Shown here: piece by piece, positions 7,813 through 17,130 of the stretch
Layout: every line of letters begins with the position of its first letter
Numbering within the stretch: position 1 is the first letter of the stretch
Origin: Halobacillus dabanensis
GTDB taxonomy: Bacteria; Bacillota; Bacilli; Bacillales; Halobacillaceae
DNA length: 64,000 nucleotides
Assembly: GCF_900114165.1 (NCBI RefSeq)
Contig: NZ_FOSB01000009.1
Span: forward strand, 1 to 64,000
Direction: 5' to 3'
Made by a program: the position numbers and the translations under genes
The notes under the pieces: model-generated
Databases searched by the model: none
What the model saw: the letters and a program-made list of their open reading frames with translations, nothing else
What the model was told of the DNA's origin: nothing

Positions 7813-10572
7813 TCAACCTGTATTGCGAAGTCCAGCTGCAATACCACTGATGGTTAGTAGAACTTCAGTGAGGATATCGTCCCCTTTATCTTCTACTTCT
7901 CTTAATTCTTTAATCAACTCGACTTGAAGGAAATTCAATGGATCGACATATGGATTACGAAGTCGAACAGATTCTTTGATCGTCGGTTGATGGTCTAATA
8001 GTTCTCCATCTCCAGTGATCTGAAGCAGAATATCTTTTGTACGATTGTACTCTTCTACGATATTTTGGAAAATCCGTTCTCCCAATTCTTCATTGTTTAC
8101 GAGTGCCTTGTACTCTTTGGCTGTTTGGATGTCCGCTTTCGTCAGAGCCATTTGTAAGTTATTGATCGTCGAGCGGAAAAATGGCCAGTTTTCGTACATT
8201 TGTTTAAGGACAGCAAGATTGTTGTTGTCTTTTTCTGCATAGTGAGTGAGGCCCGTACCAGAAGCATACCATGCTGGAATCAACTGGCGGTTTTGTGTCC
8301 ATGCGAATACCCAGGGAATAGCTCTAAGGTTTTCGAACTTGGAACTGTCTTTACGTTTCATCGGACGGGAGCCGATATTCAGTTCACTGATTTCTTTCAA
8401 TGGAGTCGCTTCATTGAAATAAGTTAAGAAATCTTTGTCTCCAAATACTAGTGACTGATATTTTTTCAAGGACACTTCGGAGATATCTTCGAGCGCTTGT
8501 TCCCAAACATCCTCTCGGTGGTGCCCCTGTTCAGACTCCTGAGAAATATTCATCGCGCCTTCAAGTATGGTTGATGCTCCCTGCTCTAAGCTCCGGTAAG
8601 CGATATCTCTTAACAAGTAACGAGAAGATAAAACTTCCCCCTGTTCGGTAATTTTAACTCCATCCCCAAGGGTTTCTACAGGTTGGGAGAGGAGACTGCG
8701 GTTCAATGGTCCACCGCCACGTCCAAGTGATCCCCCACGACCGTGGAAGAACTTCAAGCCAACATTGTAATCGTGAGCCATGTCATGGATTTCCTGTTGG
8801 GCTTTGTAAAGTCTCCAGTTGGCTGTTAATGTGCCCCCATCTTTACTACCATCTGAGTAACCAAGCATGATTTCTTGGTTATTACCGTGCTTGTTCAAGT
8901 GTTTGCTATAAACATCCATTTCGAATAGTGTTTTCAGAATTTCAGGACCTGCTACGAGATCATCCACTGTTTCTAAAAGTGGAGCGATGTTGAGATTGCT
9001 TTCGACCTTGCCATCTGCATGCAGGCGATAAATGCCAGCTTCTTTGGCAAGGACCAGTACTTCAAGTAAGTCACTTGCTGATTCAGTCATACTGATTAAA
9101 TATACTTCAATCGATCGTTTACCAAATTCTACATGGGCTTTACGGATCATTTGGAATACGTTCAACATTTCTTGGGTTGATTCTGAGTAGTCTTCGTTCA
9201 GTAATGAAATGGGACGAGGATCTTTTAATACATCTTGCAGTACTTCCAGTTTCTCCTCCTCAGAAAGGGAAGCATAATCTTCAGAAATTCCAACTTTTCG
9301 AAGAAGTTCGGTCACTGCCGCTTCGTGTTCCCCACTATGGTTGCGGATATCAAGGGTAGCTAAGTGGAAACCGAATAGTTCTACTTGACGAATCAATTTG
9401 CGCAGCTTTTTAAGCTCACGTTTATTCGGTTGATGGGTTTTAGCACTATCCCGGATTTGGCGGAGATCATTAAGTAGCTCGTCCGCATACTCATAACCGA
9501 TTTCTGACTTACCTACCTGGCGTAGCCGCTCAAGGATAATGGCAAATTTACGGCGATAAATCTCCCGGTCTACACGCCATTTCTTTCCTTCAGGAAGCAT
9601 GCTTTCTTCTCTTTCAATAGCATTTTTCAACTCGTCTGTCACAGTCACTTGTGCAGAAGAGTGGCTGAACCGCTTCATTAATTCGACAAGCACTTCGTCA
9701 TACTTTTTCAATACAAGCTTTCTCTGCTTTTGTAATGTTTGCCAAGTGATGTCTGGGGTTACATTCGGGTTTCCATCACGATCTCCACCAATCCATGAGC
9801 CGAAGCGGAGGAAGTTCGGTACCGACCAATCTTCATCTGGATAATGTGTTTCCAGTCTTGCTTCAAGCTCCTGGTGGATATCTGGAAGTACATCGAATAA
9901 TGTTTCATCAAAATAATATAGACCGTTACGCACTTCATCCATTACGGTAGGCTTTCTTTCGCGAAGTTCATCCGTTTGCCAAAGAACTGTAACCTCGTTT
10001 TGGAGGCTATCCTGTAAGTTTTCTCGTTCACTTTGAGTCAGCTGAGGGTGATCGAGCTTTTTCAAAATGGTGGCGATCCGTTTTTGGATCTCCAGGACGG
10101 TTCGCTTCGTTGCTTCTGTAGGGTGTGCCGTGATGATCAACTCAAGGGAGAGTTTATTCAAGACATCCTGTATATCGTCTTTGGAAAAATCATTATTTTT
10201 CAAGTTCAATACAGCACTCTCTAAAGAAAAGGGCTGAGCTCCGTGATCCTCACGCAGCTGATATTCGCGACGACGGCGAATACGGTGGTTTTGTTCAGCA
10301 ATATTAACAAGGTGGAAATAAATAGAGAATGCGCGGATTACTTGTGAACGCATTGGTGGTTCGAGGTTTTGAATTTCTTCTTTCAGTTGATGGTAGGTTG
10401 TGGTATCAGGATTATTCCTAAGATCTTTCGTCAGTTGTCGAATCGTTTCCACTTTGTTTAATAGTTCCTCGCCGCCATGGTGGACCAGGATGTCCCCTAA
10501 CATCTTCCCTAAGGCGCGGATGTCATGGCGTAAAGGAGTAGTATGATCGTTCGTGTTTTTTACGGTAGTCAC
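7813..10572 (-). CDS. ppc: phosphoenolpyruvate carboxylase
   Basis: Anaplerotic carboxylation of phosphoenolpyruvate to oxaloacetate, feeding the TCA cycle and hence glutamate and proline synthesis. The catalytic motifs are intact: LIITAHPTEATKRTVL near residue 145 (active-site His), FGSWIGGDRDGNP near 258 and FHGRGGSLGRGGGP near 588. The C-terminus ends in NTG, the family's usual end. The open frame begins at 10596, but no ribosome site precedes that ATG. AGGAAGGTGAAA lies directly before the in-frame GTG at 10572, giving 919 residues. The gene stands alone, with a sigma-A-like promoter and a perfect CRE upstream. Confidence 0.95.
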   Translation of the reverse strand: MTTVKNTNDHTTPLRHDIRALGKMLGDILVHHGGEELLNKVETIRQLTKDLRNNPDTTTYHQLKEEIQNLEPPMRSQVIRAFSIYFHLVNIAEQNHRIRRRREYQLREDHGAQPFSLESAVLNLKNNDFSKDDIQDVLNKLSLELIITAHPTEATKRTVLEIQKRIATILKKLDHPQLTQSERENLQDSLQNEVTVLWQTDELRERKPTVMDEVRNGLYYFDETLFDVLPDIHQELEARLETHYPDEDWSVPNFLRFGSWIGGDRDGNPNVTPDITWQTLQKQRKLVLKKYDEVLVELMKRFSHSSAQVTVTDELKNAIEREESMLPEGKKWRVDREIYRRKFAIILERLRQVGKSEIGYEYADELLNDLRQIRDSAKTHQPNKRELKKLRKLIRQVELFGFHLATLDIRNHSGEHEAAVTELLRKVGISEDYASLSEEEKLEVLQDVLKDPRPISLLNEDYSESTQEMLNVFQMIRKAHVEFGKRSIEVYLISMTESASDLLEVLVLAKEAGIYRLHADGKVESNLNIAPLLETVDDLVAGPEILKTLFEMDVYSKHLNKHGNNQEIMLGYSDGSKDGGTLTANWRLYKAQQEIHDMAHDYNVGLKFFHGRGGSLGRGGGPLNRSLLSQPVETLGDGVKITEQGEVLSSRYLLRDIAYRSLEQGASTILEGAMNISQESEQGHHREDVWEQALEDISEVSLKKYQSLVFGDKDFLTYFNEATPLKEISELNIGSRPMKRKDSSKFENLRAIPWVFAWTQNRQLIPAWYASGTGLTHYAEKDNNNLAVLKQMYENWPFFRSTINNLQMALTKADIQTAKEYKALVNNEELGERIFQNIVEEYNRTKDILLQITGDGELLDHQPTIKESVRLRNPYVDPLNFLQVELIKELREVEDKGDDILTEVLLTISGIAAGLRNTG

Positions 10573-10629
10573 ACTTTCACCTTCCTGTCTGATCATTTAA
10601 GTAATTTTGGTTTTTCTATGTGTTTCATA

Positions 10630-10657
10630 ATGTTATCAGAATAATTTGTATAGTCAA
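10630..10657 (-). promoter_or_regulatory. candidate sigma-A promoter of ppc
   Basis: On the minus strand TTGACT (10657-10652), 16-base spacer, TAACAT (10635-10630), about 60 bases before the GTG start. Confidence 0.45.
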
Positions 10658-10738
10658 ATACATCGAACCGTGTTACTATCATTAGTTGCGCCATTTAAAT
10701 ATAAAGTAAAAAATGGTAAATGTAAGATTGGCCGACAA

Positions 10739-10752
10739 TGTAAGCGCTAACT
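10739..10752. promoter_or_regulatory. CRE with full consensus match
   Basis: TGTAAGCGCTAACT satisfies all 14 positions of TGWAARCGYTWNCW. It lies about 85 bases upstream of the putative ppc -35 and 660 bases upstream of the nhaC-type gene. The distance and position relative to ppc fit activation rather than roadblock repression, but this is inference. Confidence 0.6.
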
Positions 10753-10788
10753 TTGTTGAAAAACTATTCTTCATAAATCCATTGTATT

Positions 10789-10812
10789 TTTTTGAATTTT
10801 AAAATTCAAAAA
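10789..10812. repeat. perfect 24-bp A/T-rich palindrome
   Basis: TTTTTGAATTTT directly followed by its reverse complement. It lies in the 840-base gap between ppc and the antiporter gene. It might be a weak terminator or a protein-binding site. Nothing else in 10813-11160 could be assigned. Confidence 0.6.
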
Positions 10813-11166
10813 TGAAGTCTCAACTATTGTTTTGCAGAATAAATCCTGCTGAAAAGAGATAAGGAAACTTGCCTGAATAGAGAGTGGAAATGAGAGAAGA
10901 TTAATTGATGAGTATTCATAGATTTTTTATTCGTCCTTCTTCCATGCATTTTTTTCAGGCCTTCATCGGGACCTTTGGATTGCTCAAATCTTCCAGTGAT
11001 TATCAGGAAAGGATCATTTAGAGAACCGAGTTCCTAATAATCGAGAAGTACAGGGGTTAAAGGTGCAGACACCTAGTGTAACCTTATTCTTTTCCTCAAA
11101 AGTATAATGGAGAAGCAACATAATCACCTTTATCAATGCAAAAAACATGGATAAGGAGTGGAAGCA

Positions 11167-11325
11167 TTGTTTTCATTTAAGGCAGAAATATTGTAGAGGG
11201 AAGCATTAAATAAAGCGATCATTAAAACATGCAAGGAATTCCGGGAAGAAAGTTTGCTGTCAAAAGGAGAGAACGAAAGATATAATAGGAAAATGTATCA
11301 GCTTATCCTGTACTATTATTTTTGA
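11167..11325 (+). pseudogene. possible small broken open frame
   Basis: A TTG at 11167 behind ATAAGGAGTGG opens a frame with one in-frame TAG (11194-11196) and then 42 sense codons (beginning REALNKAIIK) to TGA at 11323. The amino-acid composition is protein-like (lysine, glutamate), but no family is recognised and it may be chance. Confidence 0.2.
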
Positions 11326-11413
11326 AAAATTGGGAAAAAACTCAGGATATTACATCTATACACAATCAGTGATAAACTATTGTACAGTTGAATTTGGTAG
11401 AGGAGGGACTCTA

Positions 11414-12904
11414 GTGGCAGATAAAGATAAAGAACAAGAACAAGTCATTGATGAAGCGCTTGGGGAAAAAGACGTCCAACGGTTAGAATTCCGTGGTGGA
11501 GTTTTTGCTGCAACCATCCCTTTAGTGTTTTTTATCATTTGGGCAATTGTCTTAAGTGTAACAAAGCTTGTTTCAGAAGAAGCTTTAGTATTAGGAATGG
11601 TCATTGGTATTGCGCTCGGACTATTCTTTTGTAAATCAAAATGGGCAGATTATGCGCAAAGTCTAATTTCTGGAATGGCTCAACCTGTAGGTGTCGTGGC
11701 GGTTATCGCCTGGTTCTGGGCAGGAATGTTCGCCAACATGCTTTCAGCCGGTGGTTTGGTTGATGGACTCATTTGGTTCGGCTTTCAATCAGGCCTTGAA
11801 GGAGGCGCATTTGTTGGTGTTACATTCTTGTTGGCAGGTTTGTTCTCTACAGCAGTCGGTACAGGGTACGGGACAGTTGCTACGTTCGGAGTACTTATGT
11901 ATCCAGCTGGTGTAATTTTGGGAGCAGATCCGGTGATTCTACTAGCTGCGATTTTAAGTGGAGCAGTATTTGGAGATAACCTGGCCCCTGTTTCAGATAC
12001 TACTATCGTTTCTGCGACTACTCAGGACGCTGATGTACCTGGTGTTGTCCGTTCAAGGTTTAAATATTCCATCACCGCTGCGGTTCCAGCTCTTATACTA
12101 TTCGTAATTTTCGGCGGAGGCGGCGAAACAGGGAGTCAACAAGTTATCAACTCATTGCAGAATGAAGTGTCACCGAATGGACTTTTAATGTTAATACCAT
12201 TTGTACTCGTCTTATATTTAGCATTGAGCGGTCATCACTTACTGACTTCCCTTTCTTGGGGTATCCTAGCTTCCGCGGTTTTCATTTTCCTTACAGGGAA
12301 ATCATTAACGGAAGCTATTCATATTTATAAAAATGATTCTGGTGAAGCTGTCGTTGAAGGCGCCCTAATCGACGGGATCGGTGGCTATTTTAATATGGCA
12401 ATCCTGATCTTATTTATCTTGGCTGCTGCATACTTATTGGAAGTAGCAGGAACGATGGATGTCATCAAGGATTTCTTCTTAAAACTTATTAATAATGTCG
12501 TCCGCCGTGCAGAACTTGCGATTTTTGGTATTGTTGCTTTCCTGAATTTATTCATTACTATTAATACGGCAGCTGAAATTGCTGCAGCGCCTTTTGTAAG
12601 GAAATTGGGAACACAAATGAACATCCACCCATATCGAAGAGCAAACTTCCTGGACACGGTCACTTCTTCATTAGGTTATATCTTTCCATGGAGCGGAGGT
12701 GTCCTCCTTGCATGGGCGACCGTCCGTGGGGCTGCTGAACAGTATGATTTTCTTCCAGTAGTCAATCCAGGCGAAGTGTTTCCGTTCGTTTTCCAAGGCT
12801 GGCTGCTTCTAATTGTTATGTTTATAGCTGCCTGGACAGGCTGGGGACTAAGATTTTCTGGAAAAGATGGGGAAGAAGTGAAACCAGCAGATTATAAAGG
12901 TTAA
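11414..12904 (+). CDS. NhaC-family Na+/H+ antiporter
   Basis: A polytopic membrane protein with about 11-12 predicted hydrophobic segments. Repeats around FGDNLAPVSDTTIVSATTQ near residue 197 are the signature of the NhaC family (Na+/H+ or malate/lactate-Na+ antiporters). The open frame begins at 11330, but GAGGAGGGA directly precedes an in-frame GTG at 11414, giving 496 residues. The charged start VADKDKEQEQ is a plausible cytosolic tail. It is alone in its transcript and closed by a terminator. Sodium export suits a halophile; whether the counter-substrate is a proton or an organic acid cannot be read from sequence. Confidence 0.85.
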   Translation: MADKDKEQEQVIDEALGEKDVQRLEFRGGVFAATIPLVFFIIWAIVLSVTKLVSEEALVLGMVIGIALGLFFCKSKWADYAQSLISGMAQPVGVVAVIAWFWAGMFANMLSAGGLVDGLIWFGFQSGLEGGAFVGVTFLLAGLFSTAVGTGYGTVATFGVLMYPAGVILGADPVILLAAILSGAVFGDNLAPVSDTTIVSATTQDADVPGVVRSRFKYSITAAVPALILFVIFGGGGETGSQQVINSLQNEVSPNGLLMLIPFVLVLYLALSGHHLLTSLSWGILASAVFIFLTGKSLTEAIHIYKNDSGEAVVEGALIDGIGGYFNMAILILFILAAAYLLEVAGTMDVIKDFFLKLINNVVRRAELAIFGIVAFLNLFITINTAAEIAAAPFVRKLGTQMNIHPYRRANFLDTVTSSLGYIFPWSGGVLLAWATVRGAAEQYDFLPVVNPGEVFPFVFQGWLLLIVMFIAAWTGWGLRFSGKDGEEVKPADYKG

Positions 12905-12916
12905 TGTTATATAAAT

Positions 12917-12944
12917 GCCCCTGGGTCATTTGGGACCCAGGGGC
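12917..12944. terminator. strong GC-rich hairpin after antiporter gene
   Basis: GCCCCTGGGTC with its perfect 11-base complement around a short loop, followed by a modest T run. Confidence 0.8.
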
Positions 12945-13049
12945 TGTTCTATTTAATAAACTATTATAGAGTTCATGAAAATTTGGGGGCAGAATGATCG
13001 TTCCGTTTTCTATGGTCCATCTGTATGCTTTTTCTCACATTATGGTTCC

Positions 13050-13541
13050 CTATGAAGAGCGAATAGCTGCCTTGATCTCCTTTATCTGATCCAAGTGACG
13101 CAGTTCATGCCAACCAATAAATTCTATCCATTGTTCTAAGTGCATGTCCCCGAAAGAAGGGTGGGGAAATACACGGTTGCGCAATGTTTCGACGTCTTTG
13201 TTATGGATAAGGAACATTGTCGCTTCACGGGATTTTTTTAAGCCTTCTTTTGCATCATCCAATGTTACGAATTCGCCTTTCGGACGGACAGATTCTGGTG
13301 CTTCTACTTTGTAATCACGGTTGGTTGAGAGATGAATCGGCTTTTCGGAAGCTTGTTGAGTATCGCCCTGTTTGAGAGTTTGGTTGATTTGGTGTACGAT
13401 AAGTTGTTCCATTAAGTATAAATGCTCGAGTACTTCAAGAATGGACCAGCGACCAGATTCTGGCTTAACGAGAGCTTCTTTCTCAGGAACTTTATCAATA
13501 AAAGTGAGCAATTCGTTTCTTTTTTCGTCTAATCCATACAT
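13050..13541 (-). CDS. DinB-superfamily protein
   Basis: A 163-residue four-helix-bundle protein of the DinB/YfiT type. The metal-binding histidines expected for the family are visible in VLEHLYLMEQ near residue 36 and GWHELRHLDQI near 143. Members are metal-dependent and include thiol transferases, but most, like this one, have no known substrate. GAAGGGAAGAG lies before the ATG. A second, different DinB protein is at 26631-27092. Confidence 0.75.
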   Translation of the reverse strand: MYGLDEKRNELLTFIDKVPEKEALVKPESGRWSILEVLEHLYLMEQLIVHQINQTLKQGDTQQASEKPIHLSTNRDYKVEAPESVRPKGEFVTLDDAKEGLKKSREATMFLIHNKDVETLRNRVFPHPSFGDMHLEQWIEFIGWHELRHLDQIKEIKAAIRSS

Positions 13542-13829
13542 GTAACTCTTCCCTTCATTGTAGGTTAACTTGAGTCTAACACAGGAGAATATATAAATTC
13601 TTTCGTTATGCCTTGCGTCTGTCCATTAAACAAGTTCTTTTCTTACATAAATCTTCCTGAAATTAGAATGCTCGATTGCTAGATGTTTTCGGCTAAGGGA
13701 GATGGAATGCTAATTGTAACTACATCCAAGGAATGAAATGAACAAAACCTACGACTTGTTTATGACTCATGGTGGTATAACATAATTAGAAAGCATAATA
13801 GTTCATAGAAACAAAAAGGAGGAAACGTT

Positions 13830-14525
13830 ATGAGTGATTATTCTATTGATGAGTTTATTAGACAGACGAAACAAAACTATTCCGAAAATGACTATTTTGA
13901 ACTGGAGACACAGAGGATTCTGGAAGTTAATTTGCTTGATCAGGTATGGGCCAAGGCTGGTGCCATGATTTCTTATAATGGAGATATCAAGTTTGAGCGA
14001 GAAGGGATTTTGGAACATGGAGTAGGGCGTCTGTTTAAGAAAGCGATGACCGGTGAAGGTAGTGCCTTAATGAAGGCGACTGGTCGTGGCCGCCTTTATC
14101 TTGCCGACCAAGGGAAGAAAATTACCATTTTCGATTTGGATAATGAAACGATTACAGTCAACGGCAATGACCTTCTTGCTTTTGAACCAAGTATCGATTG
14201 GGATATTAAATTGATGAAAAAGGTAGCAGGAATGGTATCGGGAGGATTGTTCAATGTCACACTAAGCGGAAGTGGACGGGTTGCCATAACTTCCCATTAT
14301 GAACCGCTGACTTTACTCGTCCGCCCTGGAGAACCTGTCATAACAGATCTCCATGCAACGGTGGCATGGTCTGGACACCTCGAGCCGAACTTCAAAACAG
14401 ATATAAGTTTCAAAACATTGATTGGCCGTGGAAGTGGAGAATCGATTCAGATGGAATTCCAAGGAGAAGGTTTTATCATTGTCCAACCATTTGAAGAAAT
14501 ATACACCACGGGGGGACAAGGATAA
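13830..14525 (+). CDS. AIM24-family protein (TIGR00266-like)
   Basis: A 231-residue soluble protein predicted to be all beta, with the repeated strands LLDQVWAKAGAMISYNGDI and GEGFIIVQPFEE typical of the AIM24/TIGR00266 family (tryptophan RNA-binding attenuator-like fold). No enzymatic role is known. The start has AAAGGAGGAAACGTT. The gene is monocistronic. No transmembrane segment or signal peptide is seen. Confidence 0.75.
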   Translation: MSDYSIDEFIRQTKQNYSENDYFELETQRILEVNLLDQVWAKAGAMISYNGDIKFEREGILEHGVGRLFKKAMTGEGSALMKATGRGRLYLADQGKKITIFDLDNETITVNGNDLLAFEPSIDWDIKLMKKVAGMVSGGLFNVTLSGSGRVAITSHYEPLTLLVRPGEPVITDLHATVAWSGHLEPNFKTDISFKTLIGRGSGESIQMEFQGEGFIIVQPFEEIYTTGGQG

Positions 14526-14626
14526 ATCAAAATTTTTTACAGACAGGCATAAAGATGCTAGAATTCGAATATAATGACAGCAAGAAAGCTGGTTATAAAT
14601 TCATTCGATTTTTTACGCTGTTATCC

Positions 14627-14655
14627 TTTACTTCGTTACAAAAACGTTGTATTAT
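14627..14655 (+). promoter_or_regulatory. candidate promoter of the S-box leader
   Basis: TTTACT, 17-base spacer, TATTAT; about 33 bases before the riboswitch begins. Confidence 0.5.
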
Positions 14656-14687
14656 GATAACTAACATAAATTAAATAACGGAAACTT

Positions 14688-14808
14688 CTTATCCAGAGAG
14701 GCGGAGGGACTGGCCCTTTGATGCCCGGCAACCATCGAATCAATCTAAGGATTGACTAGAACGGTGCCAATTCCTGTAGGATGTTAAACATTCTAAGAGA
14801 TGAGAGGA
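14688..14808 (+). promoter_or_regulatory. SAM-I (S-box) riboswitch
   Basis: The conserved S-box core is visible: AGAGAGGCGGAGGGACTGGC, then GATGCCCGGCAACC, then AACGGTGCCAATTCC, and a closing GATGAGAGG that pairs with CTTAT at 14688. The aptamer is followed 20 bases later by an intrinsic terminator and then by msrA, so high S-adenosylmethionine should stop transcription before msrA. Confidence 0.95.
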
Positions 14809-14826
14809 TCGTGCGGATATTAGCGA

Positions 14827-14861
14827 CCCCTTTTCTTAATGGATAAGAAAAGGGGTTTTTT
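14827..14861 (+). terminator. S-box expression-platform terminator
   Basis: A 12-bp stem CCCCTTTTCTTA / TAAGAAAAGGGG followed by six T, located between aptamer and msrA. Confidence 0.9.
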
Positions 14862-14927
14862 CGTGTAATAACCATTACCGTCAAGGCTCTCGATAGAAGT
14901 TGCGTTAAAGGAAAGGGAAGATGTCAA

Positions 14928-15401
14928 ATGGCAACAGCTATTTTCGGTGCAGGATGTTTTTGGGGAGTAGAAGCATTTTTTGAAAAATTTGAAGGGGTAA
15001 CAGAGACAAAAGTCGGTTATATTGGTGGTCACTTGGAAAACCCCACATATGAAGAAGTGAAAGAAGGCAATACAGGTCACGCAGAATCCGTAAAGATCGA
15101 TTACGATCCTACCGTCATCACTTATGCAGAACTGATTAATATTTTCTTTGAAGCCCACGACCCGACATCCCGCAATAAACAAGGTATTGATGTTGGGCAT
15201 CAATACCGATCTGTCATTTTCTATTTAGATGCAAGTCAAAAGTACATTGCAGAAGAAAAGATTAAGGAATGGGAAGGAAAAGGAGTCTTCAAGCGTCCGA
15301 TTGTTACAGAAGTAGAAGCAGCGACAACATTTTTTGAAGCAGAAGAGTACCATCAGAAATATTTACAAAAACATGGGTCTGCTGCGTGTTCGATTGGATA
15401 A
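14928..15401 (+). CDS. msrA: peptide-methionine (S)-S-oxide reductase MsrA
   Basis: Reduces methionine-S-sulfoxide in proteins and free methionine sulfoxide. The 157-residue protein has the catalytic GAGCFWG motif at residues 6-12 with the nucleophilic Cys. GHAESVKIDYDP and GHQYRS are the conserved substrate-pocket segments, and a C-terminal Cys near residue 154 serves as resolving cysteine. It has no fused MsrB. The start follows AAAGGGAAGATGTCAA. Expression is apparently controlled by the upstream SAM riboswitch, which links repair of oxidised methionine to methionine supply. A terminator follows. Confidence 0.95.
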   Translation: MATAIFGAGCFWGVEAFFEKFEGVTETKVGYIGGHLENPTYEEVKEGNTGHAESVKIDYDPTVITYAELINIFFEAHDPTSRNKQGIDVGHQYRSVIFYLDASQKYIAEEKIKEWEGKGVFKRPIVTEVEAATTFFEAEEYHQKYLQKHGSAACSIG

Positions 15402-15413
15402 AGGATAAAGAGT

Positions 15414-15441
15414 AAGCCCCCTATTGAAAAGGGGGCTTTTT
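15414..15441. terminator. terminator between msrA and the channel gene
   Basis: AAGCCCCC / GGGGGCTT stem with a T5 run. Confidence 0.85.
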
Positions 15442-15449
15442 CTATTGGT

Positions 15450-15851
15450 TCATTTCTCATCATTAGGGGAATCTAACGCTTTGAGGAAGTAGGCGGTAGG
15501 GAGCAGGACTCCGATGGCAGATTCAATTAAAGCGAAGAAACGTGCCATCCCTACAGGCAGCATATCTCCGTAACCGACACTCAATAAAGTTTCTCCACTA
15601 AAATAAAGCAAGTCCCAAAAGCTTGGGTTTACGGATTCTTTAGATGATAAACTTGTAACTAAGATCGTCCCGTTTAATGAAAGGAGATAATAGATGAAAG
15701 TAAATCCTATGAGGACTCCTGTTAAAACAAAAAATAAATTTAAGAAAAGAGCCGTGCTGAAATAACTTTTCCTATAGGTTTTATTAGCAAAAAAGTACAC
15801 CAAATTTAAAAGGATAAAAATGATGGCTCCGATAAAAAGTGCTTGAGTCAT
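15450..15851 (-). CDS. two-transmembrane potassium-channel-like protein
   Basis: A 133-residue membrane protein with an N-terminal hydrophobic segment, a second one (VLTGVLIGFTFIYYLL), a pore helix and the selectivity filter SVGYGDMLPVG, then a final helix. This is the pore module of Ion_trans_2 potassium channels. It has no cytoplasmic RCK/TrkA domain, unlike YugO, so gating must be simple or depend on a partner. The first hydrophobic helix may be an additional segment. AAGGAGATGAAAGA precedes the ATG. Confidence 0.8.
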   Translation of the reverse strand: MTQALFIGAIIFILLNLVYFFANKTYRKSYFSTALFLNLFFVLTGVLIGFTFIYYLLSLNGTILVTSLSSKESVNPSFWDLLYFSGETLLSVGYGDMLPVGMARFFALIESAIGVLLPTAYFLKALDSPNDEK

Positions 15852-16017
15852 TCTTTCATCTCCTTTATTTTATCTGCTGGTAAAAGAGTAAGTACTGCTA
15901 GGTTCTCTTCTCAAGTAACCTACCCGTCTTCAAAGTTAAGATAAACTAGATCTTTCATATAGGAATGAAGAAAAGAAGGGGAAAAATTATTCGATTTTTG
16001 AATGTGGAGGTGGGGAT

Positions 16018-17130
16018 ATGTGGTTTAATGATGCTATTTTAATCATCATGTGTTTGTTTATGGTGCTGGGAGCTCTGGATTATTATGTACTTAATCATCG
16101 TTTATCACTGGGGTGGCGCTTTTATGAGGCCTTTATGACGATGGGACCGTTGGCTCTCTCGATGGTGGGTATCATTTCCCTTGCTCCTGTTTTATCTCAA
16201 TGGCTGGCCCCAGTAATATCGCCTGTTTTCTTATGGTTTGGTGCTGACCCTTCTATGTTTGCTTCCATGATGCTCGCCATTGACATGGGGGCCTATCCCC
16301 TTGCGGAATCCCTGGCACTTGAGAAGGAAGCGGCTGTTTTTTCCTGGTCTTTGTTAGGAACTATGATGGGACCGACTCTTGTTTTTACGATTCCAGTTGC
16401 CTTGACAGTTCTGCAAAAAAAGGACCGGCCTTATTTTGCGAAGGGGATCTTGGCAGGTTTGGTTACAGTTCCGGTCGGGTGCCTGATCGGTGGGGCATTT
16501 GCGGGTTATGAATGGGGATGGATGATCCGCAATTTGGTTCCGGCGATTTTATTATCCGTAGTCATAGGGGGAGGTCTATGGTTGTTCACAAATGTAACAA
16601 TCCGACTATTCTCCTATTTTGGCAAGATGATTGAAATCGTCATTATTACAGGTTTAAGTTTTATCATCATCGAAACTTTGACAGGAATGGTTATTCTCCC
16701 TGGAATGGCTCCTTTATCTGAAGGGATTACAATTGTCGGTCGAATCACTGTCACCCTGGCTGGAGCTTATCCTTTAGTGGCTTTTATCAATCAACGGGGG
16801 GAGAAGTACTTTTCGATTCTTAGTGAGAAAATAGGAATGAACACCACTTCCGTAACAGGCATCATTGCCTCGACCGCCCACCATTTGCCTATGCTTGCAA
16901 CGATGAAAGATATGGATGAACGAGGGAAAATAGTGAATTCAGCTTTCGCTGTCAGTGGAGCTTTTGTCGTCGGAAGCCATTTTGCATTTGTAGCTGGAGT
17001 GGAAAAAGAAATGATTTTGCCCATGGTGATAGGAAAGCTGACAGCTGGTGGACTTGCCGTTTTATTAGCTCTTTGGATGACGAGAACCACTAAATCACTT
17101 CGCGCTGAAAAGAGAGATTCATACAATTGA
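16018..17130 (+). CDS. eutH: EutH-like ethanolamine permease
   Basis: A 370-residue polytopic membrane protein, about 10-11 hydrophobic segments. It is recognisable as EutH by MLAIDMGAYPLAESLA near residue 87, MMGPTLVFTIPVAL near 118 and ASTAHHLPMLATMKDMD near 284. EutH moves ethanolamine across the membrane. No other eut genes (EutBC lyase, shell proteins) lie in the window, so the gene is an orphan here and might serve an ethanolamine or similar amine route elsewhere. GGAGGTGGGGAT precedes the ATG. Confidence 0.8.
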   Translation: MWFNDAILIIMCLFMVLGALDYYVLNHRLSLGWRFYEAFMTMGPLALSMVGIISLAPVLSQWLAPVISPVFLWFGADPSMFASMMLAIDMGAYPLAESLALEKEAAVFSWSLLGTMMGPTLVFTIPVALTVLQKKDRPYFAKGILAGLVTVPVGCLIGGAFAGYEWGWMIRNLVPAILLSVVIGGGLWLFTNVTIRLFSYFGKMIEIVIITGLSFIIIETLTGMVILPGMAPLSEGITIVGRITVTLAGAYPLVAFINQRGEKYFSILSEKIGMNTTSVTGIIASTAHHLPMLATMKDMDERGKIVNSAFAVSGAFVVGSHFAFVAGVEKEMILPMVIGKLTAGGLAVLLALWMTRTTKSLRAEKRDSYN

